Translations under genes and position numbers: made by a program | Notes under the pieces: model-generated | What the model was told of the DNA's origin: nothing | The model's database searches: none | Seen by the model: the letters and a program-made list of their open reading frames with translations, nothing else | Origin: Paenibacillus hunanensis | GTDB lineage: Bacteria > Bacillota > Bacilli > Paenibacillales > Paenibacillaceae | Direction: 5' to 3' | NCBI RefSeq assembly: GCF_014645615.1 | Contig: NZ_BMMB01000021.1 | Span: 1-34,241 of the forward strand | Length of the DNA stretch: 34,241 bases | Shown here: positions 7,678 to 16,292 of the stretch, piece after piece | How the letters are laid out: each line of letters opens with the position of its first letter | Numbering within the stretch: position 1 is the first letter of the stretch

Positions 7678-8168
7678 AGAGTGGTTGAGCTTACAATAAG
7701 CATAAGTTCATCTTATAACTACAATCAATTAATATTGCACTCAGCACATGAGCTTAAAGTCATTACAATTATCAACCAACCAAAATCTAATATTTTGTTA
7801 CAACGTAACCTCTGTAAACGTTCAGTAACACAGCAACTTTTAGGAATAAATCAGTACGAACTCGCTCCAACCATTGCAAACTTTTCACCATTGTTTCCAC
7901 AGACATCATTTTGCCAAACTGACATCAAGCCCATAACGCTGTCCACACCATGTAGAACGCAATTGGTAACGAGTTGATTAGCGAATTAGCAGTTGTTTCG
8001 CTATTAGCCGAATATGACATCGATATATCATTTCCATTTGCTGTCCATGCTCCACAGACATCCTTTGAAAACGCTGCGGATTCTATTTTCATTTTCACCG
8101 TAGCTTTAACGCAGTGACACCGGAGCGTCAGAGCGTTGTCATTCTGCAATACTGTACATCGTTAACGC

Positions 8169-8197
8169 TTGAAAAAACGAATGGTAATCTATACAAT
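8169..8197 (+). promoter_or_regulatory. SigA-type promoter for yerC-like operon
   Basis: TTGAAA (8169-8174) and TACAAT (8192-8197) with a 17-base spacer. Expected start about 8204, which lies after the longer candidate ATG at 8114 and so supports GTG 8234 as the true start of the first gene. Confidence 0.7.
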
Positions 8198-8233
8198 GAA
8201 ATTACATTAACCGTAGTAGGGGATGATCTAATC

Positions 8234-8524
8234 GTGCAACTTAAAAAGCTTGATGATAAAAGCGTTGACCAATTATTCGAAGCGATTCTCACATTGAAGA
8301 ATCTGGAAGAATGCTATATATTTTTCGATGATCTGTGCACTGTAAATGAAATTCAATCACTGTCTCAGCGTCTGGAGGTTGCACGCATGCTGGGTAAGGG
8401 AGCGACGTACAATCAGATTGAGGCGGAGACGGGTGCAAGTACAGCAACGATCTCACGCGTCAAGCGCTGCCTGAACTATGGCAATGACGGCTACAAAATG
8501 ACGCTGGAGCGTCTGGGGAGATAA
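8234..8524 (+). CDS. yerC: YerC/YecD family TrpR-related DNA-binding protein
   Basis: 96 aa from GTG at 8234, with AGGGGA 10 bases upstream. An open frame back to 8114 exists, but the promoter lies inside it. The start MQLKKLDDKSVDQLFEAIL matches the family's normal beginning. Conserved blocks: LEECYIFFDDLCTVNEIQSL, QRLEVARML, then the helix-turn-helix GATYNQIEAETGASTATISR followed by VKRCLNYGNDGYKM. This is the TrpR-fold family of Firmicutes. It heads an operon: the chelatase starts 3 bases after its stop. Effector is unknown for the family; the neighbour suggests tetrapyrrole or metal metabolism, but that is inference. Confidence 0.93.
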   Translation: MQLKKLDDKSVDQLFEAILTLKNLEECYIFFDDLCTVNEIQSLSQRLEVARMLGKGATYNQIEAETGASTATISRVKRCLNYGNDGYKMTLERLGR

Positions 8525-8527
8525 TGT

Positions 8528-9301
8528 ATGCATAAACCGGGGATATTGATTATTAGTCATGGATCGCCGGAGTCGGAGTGGATGCGCTGGATTGACGAAG
8601 CTGTCGAGCAGACTACCTTTCCGGCAGACATGCCTGTGTACAGTAGCTATCTGGATAATGTACCAGGTCGACTCATACAGGATGGAATTGATGAGCTAGA
8701 GCGACAAGGGGTAACCGATCTTTTGGTTATCCCCCTGTTTGTATCTTCAGGCAGCACGCATATTGATGAGATATCGTATGCGCTCGGCGTGAAGGAAGCG
8801 CCAGACAAGGAAACGGATCTTGAACCTTTTCGTATAACAGCGAGGGTTCATTTTGGTTATCCGGTCGATGATGATGAGGATATTGCCCATATGCTATGGG
8901 ATAAAGTAAAGCATTTATCCGAAGACCCTACGCGTGAGGTTGTACTGATCGTTGGTCATGGCAGCATTCATGGGGGCTTTCTGCATCGCTGGGTAAAAGG
9001 CATTGCCTCATTATCCAGAAGAGTAGGTGCGATTAGCGGTACGGCCTATGCAGATTATGCACTGCTGAATCCAGATAGTCTAATCCTCAAAACAAGAAAG
9101 TGGACGAAGCGCGGTTATCGGGTGTTGATTGCTCCGATCTTTTTGAGCCGGGGGTATTTCCTGAACACGGTGATTCCTCGCCGTCTGGAAGGGTTAAGTC
9201 ATCATTATGTAGGTGAAGCCTTATTACCACATCCACGGCTGTCGCACTGGATTCAGCGTCAGGTGGACGTACTGCTGGAGCAGATGACCGTAACCAAATA
9301 A
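8528..9301 (+). CDS. CbiX/SirB-like sirohydrochlorin chelatase, two-domain
   Basis: 257 aa, start 3 bases after yerC. Two CbiX-type halves: ILIISHGSPE with His11 and VLIVGHGSIHG with His144, each the first strand and metal-binding His of a chelatase half. Other family features are LLVIPLFVSSGSTHIDEI in the first half and VLIAPIFLSRGYFLNTVIPRR in the second. Members insert Co2+ or Fe2+ into sirohydrochlorin for cobalamin or siroheme. No other corrin genes are nearby, so the metal and the pathway stay open. It is soluble and co-transcribed with yerC; a hairpin with a T-rich tail follows before dgkB. Confidence 0.85.
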   Translation: MHKPGILIISHGSPESEWMRWIDEAVEQTTFPADMPVYSSYLDNVPGRLIQDGIDELERQGVTDLLVIPLFVSSGSTHIDEISYALGVKEAPDKETDLEPFRITARVHFGYPVDDDEDIAHMLWDKVKHLSEDPTREVVLIVGHGSIHGGFLHRWVKGIASLSRRVGAISGTAYADYALLNPDSLILKTRKWTKRGYRVLIAPIFLSRGYFLNTVIPRRLEGLSHHYVGEALLPHPRLSHWIQRQVDVLLEQMTVTK

Positions 9302-9312
9302 AACATAGCCAG

Positions 9313-9368
9313 GTCTGTTGATTTGCCTGTATGGTGTCAGGCAGTTTTGTTTGCGTCCTTCAACAGAC
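9313..9368 (+). terminator. Nested hairpin, possible terminator/attenuator between chelatase and dgkB
   Basis: Inner hairpin TGCCTG (9324-9329)/CAGGCA (9338-9343) followed by GTTTTGTTT. It sits within an outer stem GTCTGTTGA (9313-9321)/TCAACAGAC (9360-9368). The outer pairing encloses the T-tract, so the two halves could compete. Confidence 0.45.
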
Positions 9369-9399
9369 TTATCATATCAACAATAGGTGGCATACAGGA

Positions 9400-10308
9400 A
9401 TGAAAAGAGCGAGATTAATATATAATCCAACCTCCGGTCGGGAGGAGATGCGTCGCCGACTGGCGGACATTTTACAGCGTCTGGATCAAGGTGGTATCGA
9501 AGCAAGCTGTCACGCTACAACAGGCGAGAATGATGCAACCGAAGCGGCACGCGATGCGATTGAACGCGGCGGCTACGATATGATCATTGCCGCTGGTGGG
9601 GACGGTACGATCTATGAAGTCATTAACGGCATGGCGGCATACGATAATCCACCGCCGCTGGGCATTTTCCCACTCGGAACGACGAATGATCTATCCCGTG
9701 CGCTCGGCATTTCGCGTAACTGGGAAACGTACTGTGATCTGGTGATCCGACAGCAGACTCGTCCGATCGATATCGGGCGTGTGAATGATCGTTATTTTAT
9801 CAATATTGCAGGTGGCGGTTCGTTTACGGAGCTAACGTACGAAGTCCCGAGCAAGCTCAAAACGATGATCGGTCAGATGGCCTATTATATGAAGGGCATC
9901 GAGAAAATGGTCAATCTGGCACCGACTGAGCTCATCATTCGCCCGGAAGGCATGGATACGATCCATGATCAGTTTATGATCTTCCTCGTTGCGAACAGCA
10001 ACTCGGTCGGCGGCTTTGAGAAGCTAGCACCAGATGCACGTATCGACGATGGTATGTTCGACGTGATCGCTGTGAAAAATTGCAATCTCGCCGAGTTCAT
10101 TCGTCTCGTAACGATGGCGCTGCGCGGCGAGCATCTCGATGATCCGAAAGTGTTATATTTCCGTACGAGTAGCATGCATATCGAAGCACCCCAGGCATCA
10201 CAGGTGCTGCTGAATCTGGATGGCGAGCTGGGTGGTAGCTTGCCCGGGCATTTTGAGGTGCTCAAGCATAAGCTGCGGATTTTTGCGGCGGATCAGCGTC
10301 CAGTTTAA
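9400..10308 (+). CDS. dagK: Diacylglycerol kinase (DgkB/YerQ type)
   Basis: 302 aa from ATG at 9400, with AGGTGG 9 bases upstream. The open frame reaches back to 9331, but those residues (VSGSFVCVLQQTYHIN) do not belong to the family and would overlap the hairpin. The DAGK catalytic domain starts at RARLIYNPTSGREEMRRRL and carries the nucleotide-binding GGDGT at residues 66-70. It continues with LGIFPLGTTNDLSRALGI and a beta-rich C-terminal domain with DARIDDGMFDVIAVK and LNLDGELGGSLPGHFEV. It phosphorylates diacylglycerol released during lipoteichoic acid synthesis, returning it to phospholipid. In Bacillus it neighbours the RlmCD gene; here DUF1963 sits between them. Confidence 0.93.
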   Translation: MKRARLIYNPTSGREEMRRRLADILQRLDQGGIEASCHATTGENDATEAARDAIERGGYDMIIAAGGDGTIYEVINGMAAYDNPPPLGIFPLGTTNDLSRALGISRNWETYCDLVIRQQTRPIDIGRVNDRYFINIAGGGSFTELTYEVPSKLKTMIGQMAYYMKGIEKMVNLAPTELIIRPEGMDTIHDQFMIFLVANSNSVGGFEKLAPDARIDDGMFDVIAVKNCNLAEFIRLVTMALRGEHLDDPKVLYFRTSSMHIEAPQASQVLLNLDGELGGSLPGHFEVLKHKLRIFAADQRPV

Positions 10309-10328
10309 AGCATAGCGGCTTATAAAAT

Positions 10329-10398
10329 AAAGCTTTCGTAACTCCCGGTCTGAATTTCTGAGAAGAAAGAAGGACGAATGAGTTACGGAAGCTTTTTT
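10329..10398 (+). terminator. Terminator after dagK
   Basis: AAAGCTTTCGTAACTC (10329-10344) pairs with GAGTTACGGAAGCTTT (10380-10395), one G-T wobble, followed by a T-run to 10398. Confidence 0.85.
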
Positions 10399-10782
10399 GT
10401 ATGTATATTTGTATAGATGAGTTTGTCCGTATAGTTTGACTGGATAGTAAAATAACAGTAATCTGCCTCCCATATTCTTTGCGCCCTATTCCGCATCCTT
10501 CCAACCATATTTTATCCCATATTCCGAGTTGCCATGCTGTCTCTTAACTTGAGCAGGCAAGCTGTTGCTAGTACACTATATACAGGTGAACTCTAGGCAA
10601 ATGTTAGCTATGTCAAAGCAATAGAAGCTGCATAGAAATAAAGATCTAACAAATAACAACCATGACCCATAACGACACATCCAGCACAGTTCCATTTGCC
10701 TGCTTCCAGTGATGCCAGAAAAGTAAGAAGAATCCCACATCATTTACTCCACACGGTGTACATTTGAAAGGAGCAACCAGTT
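10399..10782. other. Intergenic region, about 380 bases
   Basis: No open frame or structure of note. A weak -35/-10 pair, TTGACT with TAATCT 17 bases on, occurs near 10437-10465 but is not convincing. Only the AAAGGAG ribosome site of the next gene is clear. Confidence 0.5.
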
Positions 10783-11724
10783 ATGAGTACATATTCTAAT
10801 TATCCCAACCTACTACCTGAGACGAAGCTACAGCAATTGCTTGAAAGGCATGAAGCCCCTGAGCTAGAGCAGTATTTGCGCGATCACCAGCGTCCACTTG
10901 TCAAATTAATCCGTGGTGATAAAGGGCGCGAGCGTATCGGTCATTCACGCTTTGGCGGATCGCCGGATTTGCCAGAGCAGCTGGAATGGCCACAATCGAA
11001 AAACGGTGAAAAAATGACCCTAATCGCCCAGCTCAATCTCGCTCAGCTGCAAGCAGAAATACAGGATGAAGAGTATCAGGGTGTGCATAGCTCGCTTTTA
11101 CCAAAGCAGGGAATGCTCTATTTCTTCCTCGGTGAGGGCGAAACTGCGAATGATATCGAGCATCAGGTAATCTACTGGCCTGGAACGGATGTGTCCCAGC
11201 TACAGTATCAAGAATACGAGGGATTTACGATCTGGGAGGAAGAAGACGAGATCAAATTCGAAGCGTATGAGGTTCATGCCCATGCGGACGTGGAGTTCCC
11301 GAACTACGGCTACAGCACGTTACATTTAGTAGATCAGGATACGTTGACAGATGAATCGGAAGAAGCGTACATGCTGATCACGGAAGAGATGGACTGGAAG
11401 CCTGAGAATAAAATGGGACAGCTATTCGGCTATGCCGAAGGTCAGCATGGAGATGGCGAGTTAGTTGCGACTTCTTATCTGTACAATGGTAAATACACGT
11501 ACCGTCCGGACGATGATCGTAAGCGACTGCTCAAGCATTTTGACGGCGATGAAGCACGCCTGCAAGAAGAACTGGACAATGTGTATATGCTGCTTGAGGT
11601 AGACAGCGATCAGGAAATTGGCTTCCTCTGGTGGGATGCAGGCTATCTGCAATTTTTCATTCGTAAAGAAGACCTGCTCGCAGGTCGATTTGATCGTACG
11701 TTTTGCTCCATTTATTCTAGCTAA
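10783..11724 (+). CDS. YwqG-like DUF1963 protein
   Basis: 313 aa, ATG with AAAGGAG upstream. Soluble and acidic. DUF1963 signature: HSRFGGSPDLPEQLEWPQ followed by MTLIAQLNLAQL, then GMLYFFLGEGE, then HVDFPNYGYS-type sequence. The C-terminal half has GQLFGYAEGQHGDGE and LLEVDSDQEIGFLWWDAG with the closing LQFFIRKEDLLAGRFD. This is the gel-like beta fold seen in YwqG, whose role is unknown. Slightly longer than the Bacillus protein. No gene context beyond standing between dagK and rlmCD. Confidence 0.85.
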   Translation: MSTYSNYPNLLPETKLQQLLERHEAPELEQYLRDHQRPLVKLIRGDKGRERIGHSRFGGSPDLPEQLEWPQSKNGEKMTLIAQLNLAQLQAEIQDEEYQGVHSSLLPKQGMLYFFLGEGETANDIEHQVIYWPGTDVSQLQYQEYEGFTIWEEEDEIKFEAYEVHAHADVEFPNYGYSTLHLVDQDTLTDESEEAYMLITEEMDWKPENKMGQLFGYAEGQHGDGELVATSYLYNGKYTYRPDDDRKRLLKHFDGDEARLQEELDNVYMLLEVDSDQEIGFLWWDAGYLQFFIRKEDLLAGRFDRTFCSIYSS

Positions 11725-12155
11725 ATGTGCGCATCGTTAAAGCTGAAATAAGCAGGTTGATCTATAGAATACTTCTTTTAACATGATAAGCAGAAGGCAT
11801 GAGAGCATCGAAGTAATATATGAAGTAATATATGTAGAAGTAATATACAAATCAGAAGGAAGTAGCAAGTTACGACTGCTTACGTAGCTAGCCTGCTACT
11901 CCTTCATTACATCCCCTCAACGTATAACTTATACAGTATGCGAATACAGCTAGGCTATCACTAAACGATATGTATCCATCACCCACCTATATCATTCATG
12001 CTGAACCCTATTCCGCACCTCCACCCATCAAACAAATTCAATAATCCATCGTGAAAGTAGCGATATGTATTGTAACGTCGTGCAGTTTTCTATACAATTT
12101 AGTAGTTGCCCATCTGGGCGTAACTCAAATTAAGATGGAAAATGGAGCAATGACC
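11725..12155. other. Intergenic region with short repeats
   Basis: Three near copies of GAAGTAATATA occur at about 11814-11850. A little further on, GAAGGAAGTAGCA and TGCTACTCCTTC (about 11856-11905) form a hairpin with one bulge, without a T-tail. The open frame from GTG 12051 upstream of rlmCD is not family-like and lacks a ribosome site. No convincing terminator for the DUF1963 gene was found. Confidence 0.5.
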
Positions 12156-13829
12156 ATGAATAACAACCGCAAAGGCGGTCACTCACATAAATCAAAATCC
12201 AATCGACGGAAATCCCCTGCTGCATCCGCAGCAATCGCGAACCTACCTGTAGCCAAAAACGATGAAATCGAGCTTGATATGATCGGCTTAACTCACGAAG
12301 GCGAAGGTGTCGGTCGCGCAGAAGGCTATACATTATTCGTATCTGGTGCACTACCCGGCGAACGTATCCATGCGCGCGTACTCAAAACTAAAAAACAATA
12401 TGGCTATGCCAAGCTATTAAAGGTATTAAACGAAAGTCCGAATCGCGTACAGGCACCTTGCCCGATCTATACGCAATGTGGCGGTTGCCAGCTCCAGCAT
12501 ATGAGCTACACCGGACAGCTAGAGTGGAAACGTCAGCATGTCATCGACAATCTGGAGCGAATCGGTAAACTGACTGTGCAGAAGCAGGCAGGGTCAGATG
12601 ATGCAGACAGCCAGTTGGTAGAAGGTACAGTAACCGGAAATACATCGACACCAGGTACATCAGCAGAAGGTACGACCGTAAAATCGAGTGTAGATCAGGA
12701 TGTACATTCTTCCGAAATCGGATCACACGTACCAGATGTTCAGCATCCAGCGGACGCGTCTACGTCCGTGAAGCCTATAGTATCCGCATCCCATGCGATC
12801 CGTGTCCTACCAACGCTTGGTATGTCAGAGCCGTGGCGATATCGCAACAAAGCACAGGTGCCGATCGGTCAACAGGATGGACAACTGGTGGGTGGCTTCT
12901 ACGCACGTGGTAGCCACCGTATTATCGACATGCAAAGCTGCCTGATCCAGGATAGCCGTAACGATGAGCTCGTGAACAAGGTAAAAGCGATCGGTCAGGA
13001 GCTGCATATCCAGCCCTATAACGAAGAAACAGGCGAAGGCATCCTGCGCCATGTGGTCGTCAAAGTCGGCTTCGCTACAAATGAAATGATGATCGTACTC
13101 GTCACTAACGGCGAACGCCTGCCGCGCAAACCGGAATGGATCGAACGCATTCGCACCGAAATGCCACAGGTCGTCAGCATTTGTCAGAACATCAACACAA
13201 AGCAAACGAACGTTATTTTCGGCGACGAAACCCGCACCCTATGGGGACGTGATGTCATCCATGATTATATCGGCGATGTAAAGTTCGCCATCTCTGCACG
13301 TTCATTCTATCAGGTGAATCCCGTGCAAACGGAAGTGCTGTATGAGAAAGCTGTACAGTATGCTGGCTTGACGGGCAAGGAGACCGTGATCGACGCGTAC
13401 TGTGGAATCGGTACAATCTCCCTCTTCCTGGCACAGCATGCGAAGCGTGTATACGGCGTGGAGATCGTGAAGGAAGCGATTGAGGACGCGCGTAAAAACG
13501 CTGAACTGAACGGAATGACGAATGTGGAATTTGAGGTCGGTGCATCCGAGGATGTCATTCCACGCTGGAAAGAGCAGGGGATTACGCCAGACGTGATCGT
13601 TGTCGATCCACCGCGTAAAGGCTGTGACCCGAGATTGCTGGAGACGATTGTACAAATGCAGCCAGAGAAGGTTGTATATGTATCGTGTAATCCATCCACG
13701 CTGGCACGGGATTTGCAGGTGCTGGAGGAAGGCGGGTATCGGACGGTTGAGGTGCAGCCGGTGGATATGTTCCCGCATACGGTGCATGTGGAGTCGGTGG
13801 CGGTGCTTCAATGGCAACCATCTGAATAA
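12156..13829 (+). CDS. rlmD: 23S rRNA (uracil-5-)-methyltransferase RlmCD/RumA family
   Basis: 557 aa from ATG at 12156, with GGAG 8 bases upstream. A basic tail (HSHKSKSNRRK) precedes a TRAM RNA-binding domain (about residues 33-92). The 4Fe-4S ligands are Cys102, Cys108 and Cys111 in CPIYTQCGGC, plus the later MQSCLIQD cysteine. The methyltransferase domain shows DAYCGIGTISLF (SAM binding), VDPPRKGCDP and VSCNPST with catalytic Cys511. It uses SAM to make 5-methyluridine in 23S rRNA. Odd feature: residues 143-213 are an acidic, Ser/Thr/Gly-rich insert between RIGKLTVQ and the conserved VLPTLGMSEPWRYRNK, absent from ordinary members. Confidence 0.93.
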   Translation: MNNNRKGGHSHKSKSNRRKSPAASAAIANLPVAKNDEIELDMIGLTHEGEGVGRAEGYTLFVSGALPGERIHARVLKTKKQYGYAKLLKVLNESPNRVQAPCPIYTQCGGCQLQHMSYTGQLEWKRQHVIDNLERIGKLTVQKQAGSDDADSQLVEGTVTGNTSTPGTSAEGTTVKSSVDQDVHSSEIGSHVPDVQHPADASTSVKPIVSASHAIRVLPTLGMSEPWRYRNKAQVPIGQQDGQLVGGFYARGSHRIIDMQSCLIQDSRNDELVNKVKAIGQELHIQPYNEETGEGILRHVVVKVGFATNEMMIVLVTNGERLPRKPEWIERIRTEMPQVVSICQNINTKQTNVIFGDETRTLWGRDVIHDYIGDVKFAISARSFYQVNPVQTEVLYEKAVQYAGLTGKETVIDAYCGIGTISLFLAQHAKRVYGVEIVKEAIEDARKNAELNGMTNVEFEVGASEDVIPRWKEQGITPDVIVVDPPRKGCDPRLLETIVQMQPEKVVYVSCNPSTLARDLQVLEEGGYRTVEVQPVDMFPHTVHVESVAVLQWQPSE

Positions 13830-13891
13830 TCGTATCAGTGCCTATTTCTAATCAATTACAGCTTATTCATTACAATAAAATGCATATAAAG

Positions 13892-13929
13892 AAGCCAAGC
13901 ATAGTTTGATTGTTTGGCTTTTCTTTTTT
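13892..13929 (+). terminator. Terminator after rlmD
   Basis: AAGCCAA (13892-13898) pairs with TTGGCTT (13914-13920) and is followed by TTTCTTTTTT. Confidence 0.8.
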
Positions 13930-14159
13930 ATCATTCATCATATTGCTCTAAAACCCTTCGTATGGAAAACAAGGGAATTATCACGTATGATTAGATGTGA
14001 AAATAATCGGTTCAGTATTACCTCAATCAAACAAGACAGCACATATGATTTTCAAGCAAAGTCTCAATCATATAAACGAAACAATAAAAGCAAGCAACAA
14101 CATTGAACATATAACACTCCACATATTCCAAACTATTTTAACAAAGGCGGTCGAACACC
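13930..14159. other. Intergenic region before yhaM
   Basis: AT-rich. No convincing promoter. It ends in the AAAGGCGG ribosome site (14143-14150) of the yhaM-like gene. Overlapping open frames here are not family-like. Confidence 0.5.
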
Positions 14160-15119
14160 ATTCTTATCAACCAACTCAAAGTAGGCGAAGAATTCATCGG
14201 CTTCTACCTACTCAAAATGCTCGAAACCAAGCAAACTAACACCACTCCAGCCAAAGACTATTTCGACATCATTCTCATGGATGCAACCGGAGAAGTGTCC
14301 GCCAAATACTGGGACGTAACTGCGGATGAAAAAGAAGCTTTCGCTGCGATGGAGCTAGTCAAAGTGCAAGGTAGTGTACAAACCTACCGGGACAAGCTCC
14401 AGGTGAAAATCAGTCGAATTCGCAAAGCGGTGGAAGAAGACAACATTTCACTAACCGATTTTATCAAAGCCGCGCCGATCAGTCCGAATGATCTGATCAA
14501 CACCATCAAAAGGACAATGAACGAAATTCAGGATCAACACATCAAAACCATAGTAGCCTACTGCCTCGCCAAAGTCGAAGACAAACTGATGGAATATCCA
14601 GCTGCCAAGTTCCATCATCATGCCTACTTTGCAGGGCTGGCGTATCATATTGTGCGTATGCTGGAGCTTGGCGATTTTATTTGCAAGCAACGTCCTTTTT
14701 TAAATGTCGATCTGATCAAAGCAGGCATCATTCTCCATGATATTGCCAAGCCAGAGGAAATGAATGCCCAGCTTGGCATTGTGACTGACTACAGCGATCA
14801 CGGCAAGCTGATCGGGCATATCGTGATGGCATCCAATTGGATCGTGGAAGCAGCAATCACCCATCAGATTCCACTCGACTCCAGGCAGGTGGTAGCTTTG
14901 CAGCATATGGTTCTGTCTCACCATAACTTAGGCGAATGGGGCAGCCCGGTGCAGCCTCAATTGCCTGAAGCGGTCGCCTTGCACTATATCGATGCGATGG
15001 ATGCGAAGCTACAGATGGTTGAGGATGCACTGGCGAATACGGCTGAAACCGAGTCGTGGACGCCTATGATTAGAGGTTTAGAGAATAAAGCATTGATGCG
15101 TCTGACATTTGATGAGTAA
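14160..15119 (+). CDS. yhaM: YhaM-type 3'-5' exoribonuclease, apparent ATT start
   Basis: 319 aa if started at ATT 14160. Homologous sequence (ILINQLKVGEEFIGFYLLK) continues upstream of the first ATG at 14217, which would delete the first strand of the OB fold. Upstream of 14160 the frame has no ATG, GTG or TTG before a TAA at 14139. AAAGGCGG lies 9 bases before the ATT. The OB-fold part has DIILMDATGEVSAKYWD. The HD domain shows KFHHHAYFAGLAYH, ILHDIAKPEE, LSHHNLGEWGSP and HYIDAMDAK, the metal-binding set. The Bacillus enzyme, about 314 aa, degrades RNA or single-stranded DNA 3' to 5'. Sequencing error (ATG to ATT) is the alternative. Confidence 0.88.
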   Translation: MLINQLKVGEEFIGFYLLKMLETKQTNTTPAKDYFDIILMDATGEVSAKYWDVTADEKEAFAAMELVKVQGSVQTYRDKLQVKISRIRKAVEEDNISLTDFIKAAPISPNDLINTIKRTMNEIQDQHIKTIVAYCLAKVEDKLMEYPAAKFHHHAYFAGLAYHIVRMLELGDFICKQRPFLNVDLIKAGIILHDIAKPEEMNAQLGIVTDYSDHGKLIGHIVMASNWIVEAAITHQIPLDSRQVVALQHMVLSHHNLGEWGSPVQPQLPEAVALHYIDAMDAKLQMVEDALANTAETESWTPMIRGLENKALMRLTFDE

Positions 15120-15204
15120 TGGTTGGCGCTGAAGCTAAATCATTTATACAGATATCGATGACAGAAAATAATTTGCGATGAGAGCTAAATAAAACTTACA
15201 AAGA

Positions 15205-15234
15205 AAAAGGATACTCACTACTGAGTATCCTTTT
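15205..15234. terminator. Bidirectional terminator after yhaM
   Basis: AAAAGGATACTCA (15205-15217) pairs perfectly with TGAGTATCCTTTT (15222-15234) around CTAC. It serves yhaM and, on the other strand, the methyltransferase gene that converges on it. Confidence 0.85.
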
Positions 15235-15358
15235 CCATATTGACTCTATATGAACTTTAAATGCGTTCTAAATGCACTCTACAGGCACTCTAAATTACCC
15301 TTACTACATCCTACATCTATTCTGCTACCAGCCAATAAAATGTGATCTTTAGCTTCCT

Positions 15359-16108
15359 CTACAACGTCGCAGTAATAACAAACCGCCCCGCATTAGTCCG
15401 AATGCCTTTCTCCGTCTGATTATCCTTCACAAACTGTTGCAGAATCTCAAAATCCGCATCACTCTGTCCAAAGTTAGGAATAATAGGCGTATGCTTTAGC
15501 AGAAAAATTAGATCCTCCACCGTTTCATAATACTCCGTAACATTGAATGCTACCGCGCGAATACCATTAAAGCCCGCTTGGCGTAAATCGTTCATGTATC
15601 GCTGTTGTAATGTACCTGCTTCGGTTCCCAATGCTTGTCCTCTGCCGAATGCTTCTTTTATATTGGATTTATCGTCTTCACTGACTTGCTGCGTAAGAAA
15701 CGCTCCACCGCTCACCAAAACTCGCGCTACCTCGTTAGCAACAAATTCCGAATGCCGACACGATACGATATTAAAAAAGTCATTGGGGAAATGCAGCTGC
15801 TCTGCTTCCATCTGTAGAAACCGCACATTAACTACACCTGATTCAGCACCATTTCGAGCCGCAGTCTCCAGCATGCCAGTGGATTGATCAATCCCGATCA
15901 ACAGCAACGCCGATTCGGCGATCGATAAGATCGCTTCGCCGCCACCTGTACCAATATCAAGCAATAGATCGGAGCTTTTGCAAATATTCGTCACTTCAGC
16001 GTACAAGTCCGGATGTGTTCCTTCCGATACACATTTCACCTTGCTGAAATCCCAACCGTTCGTTTTGCCGACTTGATCATAAAAGTGTTTATATTCAAAT
16101 GAATTCAT
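15359..16108 (-). CDS. Class I SAM-dependent methyltransferase
   Basis: 249 aa. ATG with AAGGCGG about 8 bases upstream. Rossmann-type methyltransferase: motif I LLLDIGTGGGEA (residues 48-59), acidic strand end LIGIDQSTGML, then VRFLQMEAEQLHFPNDFFNIVSC and VARVLVSGGAFLTQQV. The opening YDQVGKTNGWDFSKV and the C-terminal half are typical of unassigned small-molecule methyltransferases; I cannot name the substrate. It has its own promoter and a leader of about 178 nt that folds into a three-way junction, with a hairpin that could cover the ribosome site. Regulated expression is therefore likely. Confidence 0.85.
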   Translation of the reverse strand: MNSFEYKHFYDQVGKTNGWDFSKVKCVSEGTHPDLYAEVTNICKSSDLLLDIGTGGGEAILSIAESALLLIGIDQSTGMLETAARNGAESGVVNVRFLQMEAEQLHFPNDFFNIVSCRHSEFVANEVARVLVSGGAFLTQQVSEDDKSNIKEAFGRGQALGTEAGTLQQRYMNDLRQAGFNGIRAVAFNVTEYYETVEDLIFLLKHTPIIPNFGQSDADFEILQQFVKDNQTEKGIRTNAGRFVITATL

Positions 16109-16116
16109 AGATCGTT

Positions 16117-16257
16117 CCGCCTTCCAATAAGGAGATAATGGTATTTCGTATCATTCGTTCGAGTCACTGCATGAGATCAAAAGGACAGACGTGTCCCTTG
16201 ATAGCTGGTACGCGTTTTTTCCAGCCCGAATGCTACATACCTCGAACGATACGGAAA
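16117..16257 (-). promoter_or_regulatory. Structured 5' leader, candidate riboswitch-like element
   Basis: Described as RNA of the minus strand. Closing stem CGTTCGAG/CTCGAACG (plus 16241-16248 with 16156-16163), extended past a bulge by GTAT-rich pairing. An inner GCAT/ATGC pair lies across an internal loop. Two arms: GCTGG/CCAGC (plus 16221-16225 with 16204-16208, loop of 12) and GGACA/TGTCC (16192-16196 with 16183-16187, loop CGTC) extended by TCAA/TTGA. Downstream, CTCCTT (plus 16129-16134) can pair with the SD AAGGCGG (plus 16117-16123). The layout matches an aptamer plus SD-masking hairpin, but resembles no riboswitch class I know. Confidence 0.45.
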
Positions 16258-16292
16258 GACATCCAATTCACCTCGTTTGAAAGATTATTCTC

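Larger units (their letters stand above)
7011..8168. other. Gene-poor region of about 1.15 kb with two hairpin elements
   Basis: No credible gene. It contains the two 107-nt hairpins (7140-7246 and 7571-7677). The open frame starting at GTG 7585 runs straight through the second hairpin and is not believable. Between 7860 and 8110 the minus strand holds short open pieces in which a DVCG motif occurs twice (each from the plus-strand sequence CCACAGACATC, near 7899 and 8052). This may be a decayed gene, but I cannot name it. Confidence 0.5.

Noticed and set aside
7585..7977. 130-codon frame downstream of corA
   Set aside because: Starts at GTG inside the second hairpin and translates its palindromic arms.
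8114..8233. 40-codon N-terminal extension of the YerC-like protein
   Set aside because: The promoter lies inside it, residues are not family-like, and GTG 8234 has a proper ribosome site.
10484..12017. 12-base identity CCCTATTCCGCA at 10484 and 12006
   Set aside because: Repeats of this length are expected by chance in 34 kb.
13302..13817. Several minus-strand frames opposite rlmD
   Set aside because: Antisense shadows of a well-conserved gene.
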